Below, piece by piece: positions 10,751-23,553 of a stretch of DNA of 64,000 nucleotides. The DNA lies in NCBI RefSeq assembly GCF_022539315.1, contig NC_066320.1:34806977-34870976 (forward strand), written 5' to 3'. Source of the DNA: Serinus canaria. Taxonomy: Eukaryota > Chordata > Aves > Passeriformes > Fringillidae. A model generated the notes under the pieces. That model was not told the origin of the DNA, made no database searches, and worked only from the letters and a program-made list of their open reading frames with translations. How positions within the stretch are numbered: the stretch's first letter is position 1; each line of letters begins with the position of its first letter. The translations under genes and the position numbers were made by a program.

Positions 10751-13700
10751 TCTCCTTTTCTCCTGGTTCGGCTTCCCACGAGCCGCTGCGTTGCTCAGCC
10801 TGGCAGTAAATTGGCCTTAAACTCCTGGATGACAGAGGCGTGTGTCCAACCCCTGTTTTTCAGTCTGTGTTAATAGGCTGTGGTTTTTTTTTTCCCCCGC
10901 ACCTGTTCCTTGATCCTGGTGACTGTCACTGGGCTGAACAGCACCAGGATGGGACTGTTCTTTTTCTGCTGCTCCTTGGGAAAGTTGCAGGCTTTCAGAG
11001 ATGCAGAACTAAGGGACATCACAGTTGTGTTTTTAAGTCGTTTGTGCAAATGCATCGAACAAAAACATAGAGTTTAAGTAAAAGTTTGGATTTTGAAAAA
11101 TCTGCATTTTTCTTTCAATGTTTTTTCTTAAACTCGTAATTCTAGTTTTCCTGTTTGGTCCTGGTTGGTTTGCCTACATGGGCTTTGAAATGTTGTGAAC
11201 TCATAATGTGAACAGAACATGCAGATTATCATCTTTTTGTTTGTCATTTAGGAGTGTAAAGTGGGTACAAAACACCACATTAATAGAACTCAGCTGATGG
11301 GGGGGTTGCCAGTATAATTTGTGTAATTCAAGAGAGCATGACAACAGCAGTGCTTACAAGTCTATTTGAAAAGAAAAAAAATAATTAAATCCATTGGATC
11401 TTTGAATATAAATGTCTAAGGGATGCCAGTAAATTTACAAAGGCAATATAAGAGATCAAAAATACTGATCAAAAATTCACGATATAAAAATTCTGTTGAA
11501 ACAACTGTGATGGTCAGCCATGTTGGCAGACTCAAGGTTTTGAGTAAGCCCATTGCTGGTCAAACAGAACTTGATCAAAGGGTTTGCTTTTCATTAAATA
11601 AGTAGAAAACCAATTATAGTAAAGGCAGGGAAAAATAGCCTGTATTTTATAATTTTCTTTATGTATCTTGAAGTATAAGATGAAAAAATGGGTCTTGCCT
11701 GGGACTGCACCCTAGGAGTCTGTGACTGTAGCCCGGCCCCTGTGGTGCTGTGGGATGCCAGGAGACTTCTGGAACTCAGACAGGGTTCCAGTGATTCCTC
11801 AGCCCATGTGGGGCTCTTGGGGCTGTTTCAGTCAGGCATTTAAAAATCGGGGCTGATTGTGCCTCGTGTGTTCAGGCAGTATGCAGAGTCCAAGTGGCCA
11901 GTTGTCCTCTGATTCATTTTGGAACCTGGTTTTCACAAAGCGAGTCAAGATTTTTTTCCTTTTAGCTTAAAAAATGAGCCTATTCTTTGCTAAAAATAAA
12001 CTTCACAAAATAGAACCTGCTTTCTATAATTCATTGGCTTTCTTCCATTTCCCTCTGTACAAAGCTGAAAAGAAATTTTCCAAGCTCTTAATTTAGTTTC
12101 ATTTAGTTCTTTTCCCTTTTTCCTTTTGAATGAAAGGCTCCTTACCCTGTCTAAATATATATTCTCTTTCTCGTCTTTTTGAAAAGACTCTTTCCCCATC
12201 TGAATATATTTTTGCAATAGGCTTAAAGCTTTCCTGTTGGCTGTTGAGTGTAAATTTGTAGGAAATAGAAGTACTGGGAGGAAGAGAGACTACTTGTATG
12301 TTCAGTTTGAAAAGCCGCTTGTTTTTGGGCTATTACCACTCATGAGGTGTTCGTGTGTTCACAGGCTGACTGGTTTTTCTTATAAACCTTACCATTACAG
12401 TGACCAGTGTGACATAAATAGACTTCAAGTGGAAATTCGTCATGAAAAGAGATAGTTTTAGTGGGATTTGGGATTCCAGGAAAAGGTCAAAACTGTTTTT
12501 AATTGAGGGGAGCAGTGCATGCAGGATGCATGTCCTGGTTTTTTAATATGGATCCCATGTGGTGTTGCTGTCTGGAAGTTGTGCTTGTTTGAGGGAAGGG
12601 TTTCTATTTGTGGCTCAGTGGAGTCAAAATTTGTGCCTGAAGGGTGGGATGAAACCAGAGCCTGTGCTCCTCCAGGCACAGGGGCATTTGCTGAGCTCTG
12701 CCTGCAGAGTTTGGTGTGTTTGAGGAGCAGCCTGAGGGAAAATGACCCTGAGCAATCTGTGCTGGCCAGCCTCGTGTTCCTGGGCAGGAGGGTGGGCACA
12801 GGGCAGGGCGCCCTGGAGCCCTGAGCTGCAAGGGCAAGGGAGGATGGAGGGACTTGGGAGGGACACCTGGAGCAAGAGACCTGCGGCTCCTTTTGATGGC
12901 GAGAGAGCTGGAGAGGGACTTTGGACAGGGAATGCTTCCCACTGCCGGTAGCCAGAAAGAGACTGATAAAATGGGGTTTGGATTAGTGACCTGGGAGAAA
13001 TTGGTTCATTGGTGAATGGCTTTGAAAGGATTTAGCATGAAAGAGGACAGGGAAAAGATTAATTTCCATTATGTTACAAAAAGAATGAGATAATTTAATG
13101 AAGGACAGAGTGCAGAGAGAAAGGATAGGAAGAAGTCCAGAGTCTGTGGAAGTCATGAAATATAATGTGCCTATTTTTAGACAGAAAAATAAGAGGAAGA
13201 TAAATGATCTTTCTGCTTGATTCTTATCTCCAGTCCTTCAAAAGTTCAAATTGTTTCATTTATGTGAGGTGGCTGGAGAGGAGTCCGAGGTGAGGGCTCG
13301 GTTACAGAATTGTACCACAGAGTGGTGAAAGTGGAAAGAAAAGATGGTGGCGGTGTCAGAGGAGGGACTGCTGGAGGAGGGCACAGCAGTGGGAGCCAGC
13401 AGGGCCCTTCCTGTGCAGCCTGAGCCATGGGTGAGCCAGCAGCCAGAGACAGGGCTGGCATGGGCTGGGCACAGGAGTCTGTGCTGGCAGCCCCAGAGAC
13501 CTCCTCAGCACCCTCTTTCTTGGAGCTGGTTACAGGAACTTAGTGGGCACCTTCCAGTGCTGCTTCTCCTGCTCCAGTTTTTGTTTTGAAGTTGTATCCA
13601 GCTCTTTGAAAACAGCACGCTTGATGGGAGAACAGAGCAGAGCAGAAGGCTGGTGCCTGTGTGTTTGCCTCTGGGCAGTTGGTGTCAGAGCTGTTTGTCA

Positions 13701-14464
13701 GGGATGAGCTGTCACTCTATTTCTAGTTTCATACATTTTGCTGCCTCCCACCGATTCTGGATGTTCCTGCCACTACTGTGACAAGGAAGTCTGATTTGTA
13801 TTGTTATTCCCCACTAGGATGCAAACATTATCCAGAAATCTTGTTGTTGAAGATAAAACTCAACAAATCAATTCTCTCCCTCTGAGATCCCTTTTCAGCC
13901 CTCTGAGGCTGGGATCTATTGCTGAAAAGACAGAACTTAGCACTTAACTGCAGTTTTGCTGTTTCTGTAGAGCAATCTGAAAATGCTTCTCCCAGTTTGT
14001 CCTTGGCTGATGGGATCAGGAGGTCTGATGGGATGGAGCATCCCCAAAAGCACTGTCATTCCTCTGAACCAACTTGTGTGAAGTAGCTCTGGGTCGCTGG
14101 AAGCTCAGGTGGCAGCATCTGGGTGTGGGCAGGCTGGTGAAGTTTCTGATCCCCAGGTGATCAACATGCCCTTCTAACAGGACACAGTTCAAGTGTGCCA
14201 TTGCCTGATAAGCGTGTGGGTACGAATGCTGTGCACTCAAACACAAAATGCACCTTTTTGGTGAGAATCAGAGGGGACTTGGGAATGAAAGGGTGAGGCC
14301 TGCCCAGTGGCATCATGGAGGAACATCCTCGTGTTTGTACTTTTTGCTTTAATTGTGAAAAAAGCTCCCTTCTTGAATGCGCTGAGGAAAGCAATAATAT
14401 CAAGATATTGTTGTAAAAATAGGAAATTCTTGTAATTAATTTTTCCCTTTTTTTTTTTTTTCAG

Positions 14465-14506
14465 CCAGAAAATTTACAGAAGAATTGGCTTCGGGAATTT
14501 TATCAG
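14465..14506 (+). CDS. INPP5A: INPP5A coding exon 2 (inositol polyphosphate-5-phosphatase A)
   Basis: A 42-bp exon encoding PENLQKNWLREFYQ, which by memory of the human protein is about residues 26-39. It follows a strong polypyrimidine tract and cag acceptor and ends with the donor caggtaagg, phase 0 at both ends. INPP5A is the type I 5-phosphatase. It removes the 5-phosphate from Ins(1,4,5)P3 and Ins(1,3,4,5)P4, ending the calcium-releasing signal, and the family is known to be anchored to the plasma membrane by a C-terminal prenyl group. This exon joins the first strand of the endonuclease/exonuclease/phosphatase fold to the next part of the catalytic domain. The exon is very short, but the exact residue match and good splice sites make it secure. 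Neighbouring exons are at 23165 and, by inference, left of the window. Confidence 0.95.
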
Positions 14507-15177
14507 GTAAGGTAAAGTTTATTTTTTCATGGTGTTTTGTACATCTCTTGTTATTGACCTAATTAGTAATGTCAAGATCTTTTGCTCTGTGAAGTGGAAT
14601 TACTATTTTATAGTGGTTTTATTTATAGTAAAAGACAGGCCTGAAAATATGTGTCTTCCTGGATTTCTAAGTAATCATTATAAAAATTCAGCATATAAGC
14701 ACAATTTGTTCTCCTCAACAGTTCTCTGCCTAAAAAATAGATTCAGGTTTTATAAAATTGACTTCAGTTTGGCGTGAAATGGTCTTTTAAGTCTACTGAA
14801 TAAGACATATATTTGAATACTTAAAAAAAATAAATCTGTTGGGAAGTCCAGTTTACCTTAAAATTAAAATATGATAATTTTGGGCATTGGTTTGCAATAA
14901 ACGAGTCCTGTCTGCTCTTTCTTAACAATTTTCTAGTTTGGTAATGTGGAAGTACTGACACTGAACCCATGCTATAAAATGTGCTGTAACCATCTAGTGT
15001 GAGGGGGTTTTCAAAGTACAAAAGCCCCTCTCACACACACGCTGTGTTATTGCAGTCTTTGTGCAGAAATGTGGTGATAAGCAACAGGAAATGAGCACTG
15101 CTGGGGCATGGAGGTGTCATCCCTGGGCAGCAGCTGAGCCGCTGTCACTGCTGACAGAACTGAGGCAGGCTGGAGTC

Positions 15178-15300
15178 CCACAGTGGTTTGCATTGGAAGG
15201 GCCTCGAGGGACCTGAAAGATGCACACCCTGCCAGGGGCAGGGACACCTTCGGCTAGAGCACCTTGTTCCAAGCCCTGCCTGACCTGGCCATGGAAAAGT
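15178..15300 (-). mobile_element. CR1 LINE 3' fragment
   Basis: Diverged reverse complement of a CR1 3' end: ttgcattggaagggcctcga, then gggacctgaaagatgcacac, then a caggggcagggacaccttc block and ttccaagccctgcctgacct. It is a short truncated copy without coding capacity. The divergence from the consensus suggests an old insertion. Confidence 0.8.
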
Positions 15301-17265
15301 GCCACCTGGTACTGAAGGGCCATGGCATTCCTTTATCCTGTCCTACATCTCTTACAGAAAAATAGTTAAACAATAGAATTGTGCTGTTCAAATTGTAAAG
15401 TGAAACTGTGTGCAGAAAATATGATTAGCAGAATTTCATCTTTTCCTTTTGTAATTGAAAGTATCCCACAAGTCTTTACATTCTCAGGTTGCCAGTGCAG
15501 TCTGTGACCTTTATTATGTTGATGTAAAATAGTGCAATTCACTTTTACTGGCAGATGTAAGAGATTGCAAAAATCCAAGGTGAAGTAACCACTCTTACAT
15601 TCTTTAGTATCTGCCAGCTTCAGATTAATCTCTTTATTTTTCTTCTTCCACCTTGGTTGATCACTGCTGTATGTACGTGGTGCTTGCACTACGCAAGCGT
15701 CTCAGCTAGTTCTGGTTCCAGCCCTCCACAGCTTCAGGAAAAACTCTTCCTGTGCAGGAAATACAAATAAACAGGGAGAACTCTTTATTTTTGGGTGGCT
15801 TTTTTTTAGATGGCTGCATACTTTCTATCACCACATGACTGATTTACGTATCTTTATCAAGGAAACTCCTTCCATGTTCATTTGTTTTCTGAAGTGGGAT
15901 GAATGCTGCAGAAACACTTCTGAACACTTTGTGGAAAACAGGAAGAGGCGGGGAAAAGAACGAGCTGCTGGTATCTCAGGGCTGGGACCACTGACACGTG
16001 ACTGAATGTGGTCTGTCTTTGGCCCAGTAACTATTGTGCCTACAGAATTCCAAAGAGGAATACAATTATCCATTAATGCTCCATGATGCCAGTCTACTGC
16101 AGGGTCCAAACCAGGGAAAGTGTTGCTGAGGCAGACCCAAGCCCAGACCCTCTGCTGGAAGGGTTCTGCCGTGTTCCCTCTCCCTCTCCATACCTCTGTC
16201 CCTATAATCTGAGAACTGTATTTTTAAAAAGAAAAATAAAGAAAAAATAGACAAAGGACAAAGTTAGCAGTGCTGCCCATGGCTGCTGCTGGCCTTCCCC
16301 TCTGGGTCTCAGCAGCGAGCTGGCTGCTCACGCCACACTCTCCAGCACAGTAGGAAGTGGAACAAAACCTGGCAAAAAGCTCCTTAGGGAAGAGGCAAAC
16401 ATGTACGTACCAAAAGTCACTTAGAACCATTCTGTCTCTGGCTTCAGAGTGACCCAGCAAATGTACAGCGAAACCTCTGTGAACTGAGGTTCAGCAGCAG
16501 CACTGGAAAATGACTCTTCATGCCTCTTAGTAAACTTGAAACCAGATAAACCGCAGACAGCAGTTTTTTCCATTCTTCTGAGGAATTCAATTTGCATATG
16601 CAGTTGTGTCAGGGCGGTTTGCATAACTTCTGAGGATGAGGTCCTTGTGTAAGCAGTCAAAATGTTCTCCACAGAAAAGGAAGAGCCATTACCTCTGTAA
16701 GTTTAAAATGTTTCTAGAAATTAAACCAGTAACGTCTTTGAACTGATGTCAAAGAGCATATTGGTTAAAAAGCATTTTGTGGACTTGTTTGTAAATTTCA
16801 GTAAATTAAAATAAGAGATTTTATTAATTGTCATGGGTGAATACAGGTCACTTATGTGTTACCATTGGCTTATATGCCATATGCATTTCCAAGGACATGG
16901 TAGCATACAGAGGGCTAAAATAAGATTCCAATGTCACCTGTTCAGTTTTTTAAACTTCTGCCATTGATCTACAACTATCCTATCCTACATCATTAACGTG
17001 AAAAATGTGGCAGAACTAATGCTGGTAAATGAAACAGTTTCTCCAAGAAATGCAAGCGGGAAAAAATATATCTTCCAAGACCCTTTCCAGGCTAGTTTTA
17101 GCAGCAGCCCTGGCCTAGCTCAGAGAGCAGCACGTTGGCACTGAGTTGTGTGACAGTGGGCTCAGGGTGACAGCACTAGGGTGTCCGTGTGCTCTGGCAC
17201 GGCACAGCACACGCCGTGCTCTGCTTGGCCTGTTGAGCTGGAGAGATGGGTGTGCGTTTGGTCGA

Positions 17266-17498
17266 GGTCAGGGGGATGGTCGGGGGGATCGGCCAGGGGG
17301 ATGGTCAGGGGGATGGTCAGCAGGACAGTCACTGGGACAGGTCAGAGGGATCGGTCACTGGGACGGTCAGTGGGATTGATCACTGGGATGGTCAGGGGCA
17401 TCAGTCAGTGGGACAGCCAGCGGGACTGGTCAGCAGGACAGTCACTGGGATGGGTCACTGGGATGGTCAGGGGGATCAGTCAGTGGGATGGTCAGCAG
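17266..17498. repeat. G-rich minisatellite, ~10-11-bp unit
   Basis: About 20 or more imperfect copies of a unit like gggatggtca, with variants gggacagtca, gggatcggtca and gggatcagtca. The + strand is rich in GGG runs. Predicted peptides here are simple G/W/D/Q repeats imposed by the unit and are not credible proteins. Confidence 0.88.
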
Positions 17499-18777
17499 TG
17501 TCATGCAGTGGCTCTGGAAGGGTGCCCCTGGCCTTCCTGAAGGGATGCTCTGGGACCAGAACATACAGCAGCACCAACCTGCAGGCAGGAGACACGTCCA
17601 CCTCCCTGGTACAGCCATCTGACTTGGCCTGGGTGCTCAGGACTGTGCCATCTTGTGCTCTGGGTCACCCTCCATGCCACATGGTGCCACTTCAGCAGAA
17701 AAACCTATGTTCCTATCAGGAGTGGAAACTAGTACTCTGGGTGAAGGTTGCTGTAAATCCTAGGTTTTCAGAGTTGGTTCTGGTTTCTAATGTTGAAAGC
17801 AGAAAGTTGTATTTACAGTTGAAGACAATCTTCTGGAATCAAAACAAAAGAAAAAAAGCCTTGTGAGCAAGTATGTCACACTGTGGCCCTGATAATCGGG
17901 AGTTGCATCGAAGGGTGGAAAAGCCGCCTTAGAGGGAGGCAGGATCCAGTGAAGTCCTGGTGCTGGGGATTGTGCCCCATCTCCTAACTGCAGATAATTT
18001 GGGTCTGAAAGAGCTGAATTTGGACTAGTCCTCTTTCCAGTAACAATTCCCTTACCCCAAAAACCTCACTGGAAACAAGGAGGGAAAGGGATTGTTGGGG
18101 GAGAGTGGAAGCAGCCTGAGAGCAGCATTTTGGAGTGTTTAAGGTGTGACAGGGAAGACTTTGGTTCTTACCGAGAAATGGGATGAGTGATGATCTAGAT
18201 GGTGGTGCTTAACCAGCAGTGGGATGATTTGGTGAGCTCAGTGCCATGCACATGAGAATATGTGCATGGGAGTTTTGTCCCACTCGTGCAAAGTGCCCAT
18301 GCCCTGGTTTGCAGCCTCCATGTCAGTCACTGCACAGGAAAAACGGGGGAGCAAGCTCCTAGAGCATGAAGGAAGCTGCTTGCAAGCAAAGGTGTAGGAG
18401 CGCAGAGGGAGAACTTTCATTGACTTATTTATTTACTTAGGACTCTTTTTCCTCTTCACTCCCTCCTTCCCCATCACTTGCCCTTTATCCATCTGCACTG
18501 GGCCTCATGTTTGGGGACAGGAGGAGTTCAGGAGCTGGAGCTTGCGAAAATCTGCACTGATTTTAGTAACTACCTTTTTGTGTCACATTCGTGGCACGTG
18601 GTCATTTTAGATGCAAACTTGGAGCTAGAGGGTTTTTTCCCCTAATGCAATTTTCCATGTTGCCTGATGTGTTTGAGAGTATTTTGAGCTTTTATTTGTA
18701 GTAATACAGAAGTTAAAAGTTTACCTAATAGCTAAAGGTCATCTTGCTATAGCTGCATGGGAACTTCATGTGTTACC

Positions 18778-18870
18778 CTTCAGAGAGAAGGAAGAAAAAC
18801 AAACAAAAAAGGCCCAAACCAACCAAACAAAAATATTGCAAACCCCAAATCACAACAAAACCCCACTCAG
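18778..18870. repeat. A/C-rich low-complexity tract
   Basis: Runs of AAAC and CCAAA-type sequence (aaacaaacaaaaaaggcccaaaccaaccaaac and similar) with no unit-length periodicity. No gene or transposon is evident. Confidence 0.6.
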
Positions 18871-21728
18871 CCACTCAAAGGTTGTTTAATTATTTTAGTC
18901 AACCTAATGCTGCTTTTTCAACTAGAGGGGGTGATTAAGGGTTTTTTTGACTAGAGGGGGTGAAAAAACTCTGTTGCAGCTCTTCCAAGCTGAGGTCCCA
19001 GCCCTTTTCCAGAGGGTGTTTTCCTCAGGTGGGGGCTCTTTGGGCTGTTTGGTGTTGGTTTGAATCCATGGGCTGTGACAAGGGTGGGGGGATGCAGGCC
19101 TGGGCTGCTGGCTGGGTGCTGCAGGCCTCTGCGTGCCTGTCCCCAGGAGGAGCCTCTTCTTCAGGCTTAGAGAAATTGAAAATACTTGAAGTGCTTTAGG
19201 ACCACACATGCTAAATTGTATTTCACAGCTCATATTTTGCTGTCTTTTTTTAAGCAATCCTATTTGCATGCCATCAAGGCTCGAGCTCCTCTTCTGCTTG
19301 GGTTGAGGTCTGACCCGGGTGCCCTCGCCCCTGTGTCCCTCTCCGAGGGGCCTGGCCAGCAGCGTGGGGCTGTGTCCTCTCCTGGCTGCTGCCCCAGTTC
19401 CAGCACAGCCTGGCCCACCCTCCCCATCCCCATCTCCTCCCCAAACAGGCAAACACCTGTAGCAGTGAGGAGATACCAGGCTGGTACATTTCACCAGTTC
19501 TGTGTTCATACTCAGCTCTGCTGGAGCATCTTGCTTGCTTTCTTACCCGCATCCCCCAAAAGAACTCCTGGTTGTGGCTTCCTTTATGCTAATTTTGCAT
19601 ATCCCAAACTAAAAATAATGTAGAAGTTTGTAAATACACTGTGCTGCTGTGGATGCAAATTCATTATTTATGTGGTCTCATGTATGATCTTTAACCTCTG
19701 GCAACTGGGAGTTTTCAGCTCTGAAGTATTCATTACTCATTCTTATGTACTGTTTGTTCTTCCATAAGAGTAGAAAACTAGTAAAAGGTAATGAAGCAGA
19801 GCCAGTTTGGTTTTAGTTGGAGGGTACTTATTATATGAGAAGACATAACTAATATTCAGGTATGTTCTAGTGGTTTAACCTGCAAGGAATGCCACAAGGA
19901 CCTCACTGCTATTAAGCCAATGCTGTTTCCCCATCAAAAATGACATATTTTTTATTAATTTTTTTTTTAATAATACTTACTATGATTTCAAGTTCTCAAG
20001 GATTTGTATACAAACAAAAAAACCTGTGTCCTGCATCTTCAGAGCCTGGAAGTGTTTTCTGTTGCTGCTTCAGCACAGTAGAGTTGTTCTCCAGTGTTGC
20101 CTCACTGTAGGACTCCCTGTTCAAGGCTCCCTGTGACTGATGGTTCCTAAATCTTACTTGAAATAGTTTATTATGTTTTTGTCTTATCAGTTTATATTTT
20201 CATCGGCTGTGTAAGAAGAGCTCTTACTGAAGCAAACTCTCAGCAGTTAAAATGAGTGACACGATGCTCAGCAGGTTCCTGCTGCATGTGCTGCCCTGAA
20301 AGAGTGACAGTGGGTGTGTTGGCTTTACAGGATTAAATAGTTACACTGCTTTCTGGTCATGGTGTCTTCATAGAGCTCTCCATGTAGGTAAGATCAGGAC
20401 TTGGAATCCAGAAGTGATTGGGAGCAATGAAGCAATGGAGAATTGGGATGGCCTGATAGGGTTCACAGATGAGGTCTGCTTCACGGGCTGTGTTTGGTTC
20501 GTATTGCTCTCCAGACAGCCAACAAAATGAACCAGCCAGGTAAACTTAGTGTTGTTTGTCATTGGCTGCTGCTGGCTCTGATGGCAGCCTGCTGCCAGTG
20601 GTCCCTTGGGCAGTGCCTTGGGAAGAGAGGAACCTCTGTGCAGGGGCATCTCAGCAACTGTGTCTTAGTTGTTTGTAAATCTATGATAGGAAGTACATAT
20701 CAGAGGAACAGCATGTCCCAGTTCGATATAATTTCTTGCATTTCAGATACAGCTTTAGATATCTGGTCTGTCGCCTGCTTCTTTTTTTCCCCCCTTCCTT
20801 CCCCCAATTAAACTCACTGTTGGGTGCTGCTCTGGCTCATTCTCCGTCCCTACTGATGGTGGCATGCTTTAAAGCAAGTTGCTGATATCCCTGTTGGCAG
20901 GAGCCAGCATTAGTGATCTAATGGAAGTGCTCGGTGATCATCAAACACCTGAGTGGGAGTGTTTACTTTTTCCCTTTATCCAGTAACACTGCCAGCAGCA
21001 GCTCACCTCAGAATGCTTCACCAAGCAGGTCAGTGCCAAGATGTTTCAATGATCAGGAAGCTGAGGCACAGAGGAAGTGGCTGTTGGAAGTGACTCAGAA
21101 ACCCATGGCAGAGGACATTCCCTTCTTTCTGCAGGGGTGACCTGGTGAGGGCTGGCAGCACTGTAGCTCACTGTGTGACCTGGATGTGGCAGCACACCGG
21201 GTTCTCCTTGGCTTTGGCGTGCACGAGCCACTGCCAGGCTCCCCCTGGCTGGCTCTGGCTGGAGTCCCACTGCCCTCTCCTGCTGGAGCCCCCTGGCCCG
21301 CTGGCAGGGCTGTGCTGGGCACTGATGGAGGGCAGTGTGCCAGGAGTGTCCCTGAGGAGGGAGGGATGTGCTGCCAGTGCTGCTGACTCGCTGGCACTGA
21401 CCCTGCTGTGCTCTGAGGAGCAGGGGCAGGGTCTGGCACTGGCACGTGCGGGTGCCCATGGGCCCTCCGTGCTGCTGTCCCCGAGCTGGGCAGCTCTGCT
21501 GCTGTCACAGGGAGGTGCCAGTTCAAAGCAGGGACCTGTGACTGCCTCTGGCTCAATGGAACCTGCTGCCGTTTAGATTTTGCTGATCTTTAATTCATTG
21601 TCTTTAAGCTGAACTGTCTAATGAGGTTATTTGTGTAGTCAGGAATGAAGGATTTTGCACTCTGTCATCACATCAAATGGCAGTTTCTCTCCACTGTTGT
21701 TTAAAAGACACATCCACAATTTTGTGGT

Positions 21729-21873
21729 GTCCCCTCCCTGGAAGTGTTCACGGCCAGCTTGGGCAGGGCGTGGAGCAGCCTGCTCGAGTGGAAGGTTTCC
21801 CTGCCAATGGCGTAAAATGAGATAAGCTTTAAGGTCTCTTTCAACTCAAACTGTTCTGTGATTCCATGATTCC
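21729..21873 (+). mobile_element. CR1 LINE 3' end, + orientation
   Basis: Matches the CR1 3' end in sense orientation: tccctggaagtgttcacggc, cagcttgggcagggcgtgg, gtggaaggtttccctgcc, then tttaaggtctctttcaactc. It finishes with the CR1 3' repeat ctgtgattccatgattcc. It is truncated at the 5' side and non-coding. Confidence 0.9.
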
Positions 21874-22867
21874 TAAAGACCTTCTAACAGTGATATTAGC
21901 CACTGTTGATTTAAATAATTAAAAGCAGGACTGCAGAAGTTTACCATGTCTGTGCCTTTTCAGGGATGCAGGGCTCCAGCAGCAGGACAGTGAGCAGGAA
22001 GGGGAGCAGTGCCTTTTTCCCAGCTGTGTGAGCTGAGGTTAGAGCTCTGCCCTGCGAGAGGGGCAGACGCTGTGACCCCGAGGGCAGAGTGCCCCGAGCC
22101 CTGCCCAGGAGCTGGGCAGGAGCCAGCAGCCCCTCACTCCTGCCAAGGCTGCATGGACAGCCTGGCCTCTGCTGGCTGGGGCAGCCCAGTGCCACCCATG
22201 AGGAATGAGTGAATCCCATTCTGGAGTTTAACAGTTCTCTCCATGTATGCTTGCACGGGCACGTCGTTGATTGTTTCGGACTGTTCCCTTTTAAAATGGA
22301 AGTTGTTCTGGAGCTTGTGTCCATTAGTTCACAATAAGGCATGGAATACAAGGTATAGAGACTCAATATTAACAGAGACATTTTGGATGTGCTGTTTGCA
22401 GTTCTGAATAGAGGCAAAGCAGAGAAAATTCCATAGGAGAGAGTAACACTGAATGTGTGTTCAAAACAGCAGCAAATTTATAAACTATATTTGATTTGAG
22501 GTATGAGGAAAGACAGACATTCTAGGGTTTTGGTATGGTAATTGCATCCTAGTGCTGACTGTGTAGTGTCTAAGATATTTGCAGGGTTCAAGACTAACAC
22601 CTGGAATAGCATGATGGATTTCCCATATCCCTAGGGTTAACAGGTGTGTATGTGCATCTGTTATTTAAATACTTTTGTAAATAAAATACTCCGTAAATAA
22701 AAATATCAATCACAACTGCTAAATTGCTGCTAAACAGTACTGAGAAATTTTACAAAAGTTGAAAAAAAAATCCACTCTAGCAAATGAATTGTTTGAGCTC
22801 TTCTGCCTCCCAGACAAGGAAAGGTTTGGATCATCTTAATCATGACAAGTCATCTTTGAGAGGAGGT

Positions 22868-22925
22868 GGAAAAGTTTATTTATATTTTAAATATAAATAC
22901 TAAAATATATTTAACATATATATAC
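22868..22925. repeat. AT-rich tract
   Basis: A run of A and T with TATATT and AAATAT motifs, ending in atatatatac. It is simple AT-rich sequence about 240 bp upstream of the exon 3 acceptor, with no evident regulatory motif that I can assign. Confidence 0.6.
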
Positions 22926-23164
22926 AGCCCAGGAACTAAATCATAGTTTAAAAAAGGAAATATTAGTTAAGAATATTTGAGGTGATAATTGTCTATTATG
23001 CATCTTTAATGTGAATAGCAAATGACGCTCCCCTTGCTGCTTGCTGTGCCAGTGACCTCTCAGGTAGTCCTCTCTGAGCACCCAGATCCGTGTCGTTCTT
23101 GCTGAGTGCTGAGCTGTGACACAGCTGCGCTGAGTGGTGTAACTCCCTTTCCTCTCTGTTCCAG

Positions 23165-23265
23165 GTTGTCCATGCACACAAGCCCCATTTCATGGCTTTA
23201 CACTGTCAGGAGTTCGGAGGGAAAAACTATGAAGCTTCAATGTCTCATGTGGACAAGTTCGTGAA
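23165..23265 (+). CDS. INPP5A: INPP5A coding exon 3, with metal-binding QE motif
   Basis: A 101-bp exon encoding VVHAHKPHFMALHCQEFGG followed by KNYEASMSHVDKFV, plus the first two bases of a lysine codon. This is about residues 40-73 of the protein. The acceptor is ttccag and the donor aagtaagt (GT at 23266). The HCQEFGG segment corresponds to the conserved QE motif of the 5-phosphatase (EEP) fold, whose glutamate coordinates catalytic magnesium; both Q and E are intact. By memory the human protein reads VVHTHKPH here, so A for T is the only difference I notice. The split AA/A lysine codon is restored exactly by the exon at 23866, which confirms both boundaries. A CpG island begins right after the donor. 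Confidence 0.97.
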
Positions 23266-23426
23266 GTAAGTGGCGGAGGCCATAGTCTGGCCCCCCGAGC
23301 CGGGGACAAGGGCAGGAGTGGTCAGTCAGCGGTGGAACCGGGATTGTTTATCCCGGTTTAATTGATCCCGGTTTAATTGGTCGGGCTGGGAGGGAACGCG
23401 GGCAGCGCCCGCGAGCTGCGGCCGCG

Positions 23427-23446
23427 CGCGCCCTCTGCTGGCGGCG
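23427..23446 (-). promoter_or_regulatory. Consensus CTCF core site
   Basis: The + strand reads gccctctgctgg at 23430-23441. Its reverse complement, CCAGCAGAGGGC, fits the vertebrate CTCF core CCASYAGRKGGC at all 12 positions and is flanked by GC-rich sequence as in bound sites. CTCF marks insulators and loop anchors, and the motif orientation is minus. Binding cannot be shown from sequence alone. Confidence 0.6.
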
Positions 23447-23450
23447 GCGG

Positions 23451-23553
23451 GCGCTGCGGGCTCGGGGTCGCGCTGCGGGCTCGGGGTCGCGCTGCGGGCT
23501 CGGGGTCGCGCTCCGGGCTGCGCTCGGGCTGCGCTCGGGCTGCGCTCGGGCTG
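23451..23553. repeat. Two short GC-rich tandem repeats
   Basis: Three 19-bp copies of gcgctgcgggctcggggtc (starting 23451, 23470 and 23489) are followed by about three to four 11-bp copies of gctgcgctcgg (23517-23553). The second unit looks derived from the first. Both sit inside the CpG island. Confidence 0.88.

Larger units (their letters stand above)
1..14464 (+). other. INPP5A: INPP5A intron 1, 3' part
   Basis: This is non-coding sequence upstream of the first recognisable INPP5A exon, and it ends in a long T-rich tract and the acceptor tttcag at 14459-14464. No INPP5A exon 1 is visible in it; that exon would encode the N-terminus with a TANVGSLFDD-like segment. The intron therefore begins left of the window. 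It holds a 48-T run at 3508, a minisatellite at 5741-6156, a CR1 fragment at 8519, and a CpG-rich block at 10.1-10.75 kb. The stretches 1-3500, 4300-5700, 6200-8500, 8700-10080 and 10800-14440 show only short unsupported open frames and ordinary AT-rich intronic sequence. Confidence 0.85.
14507..23164 (+). other. INPP5A: INPP5A intron 2
   Basis: An 8,658-bp intron running from gtaagg to the acceptor ttccag. It contains CR1 fragments at 15178 and 21729, a G-rich 10-mer minisatellite at 17266-17498, an A/C-rich low-complexity stretch near 18780-18870, a GC-rich stretch near 21145-21560 and an AT-rich tract at 22868-22925. I see no additional exon. Open frames such as 17246-17866 and the minus-strand frame 18922-19509 have no recognisable domain and cross repeats or GC-rich sequence. 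Confidence 0.9.

Noticed and set aside
10096..10809. A 237-codon + frame with a leader-like hydrophobic part (LLLLFLVM).
   Set aside because: It covers the 103-bp duplication and the CpG-rich block, has no recognisable domain, and does not match INPP5A exon 1.
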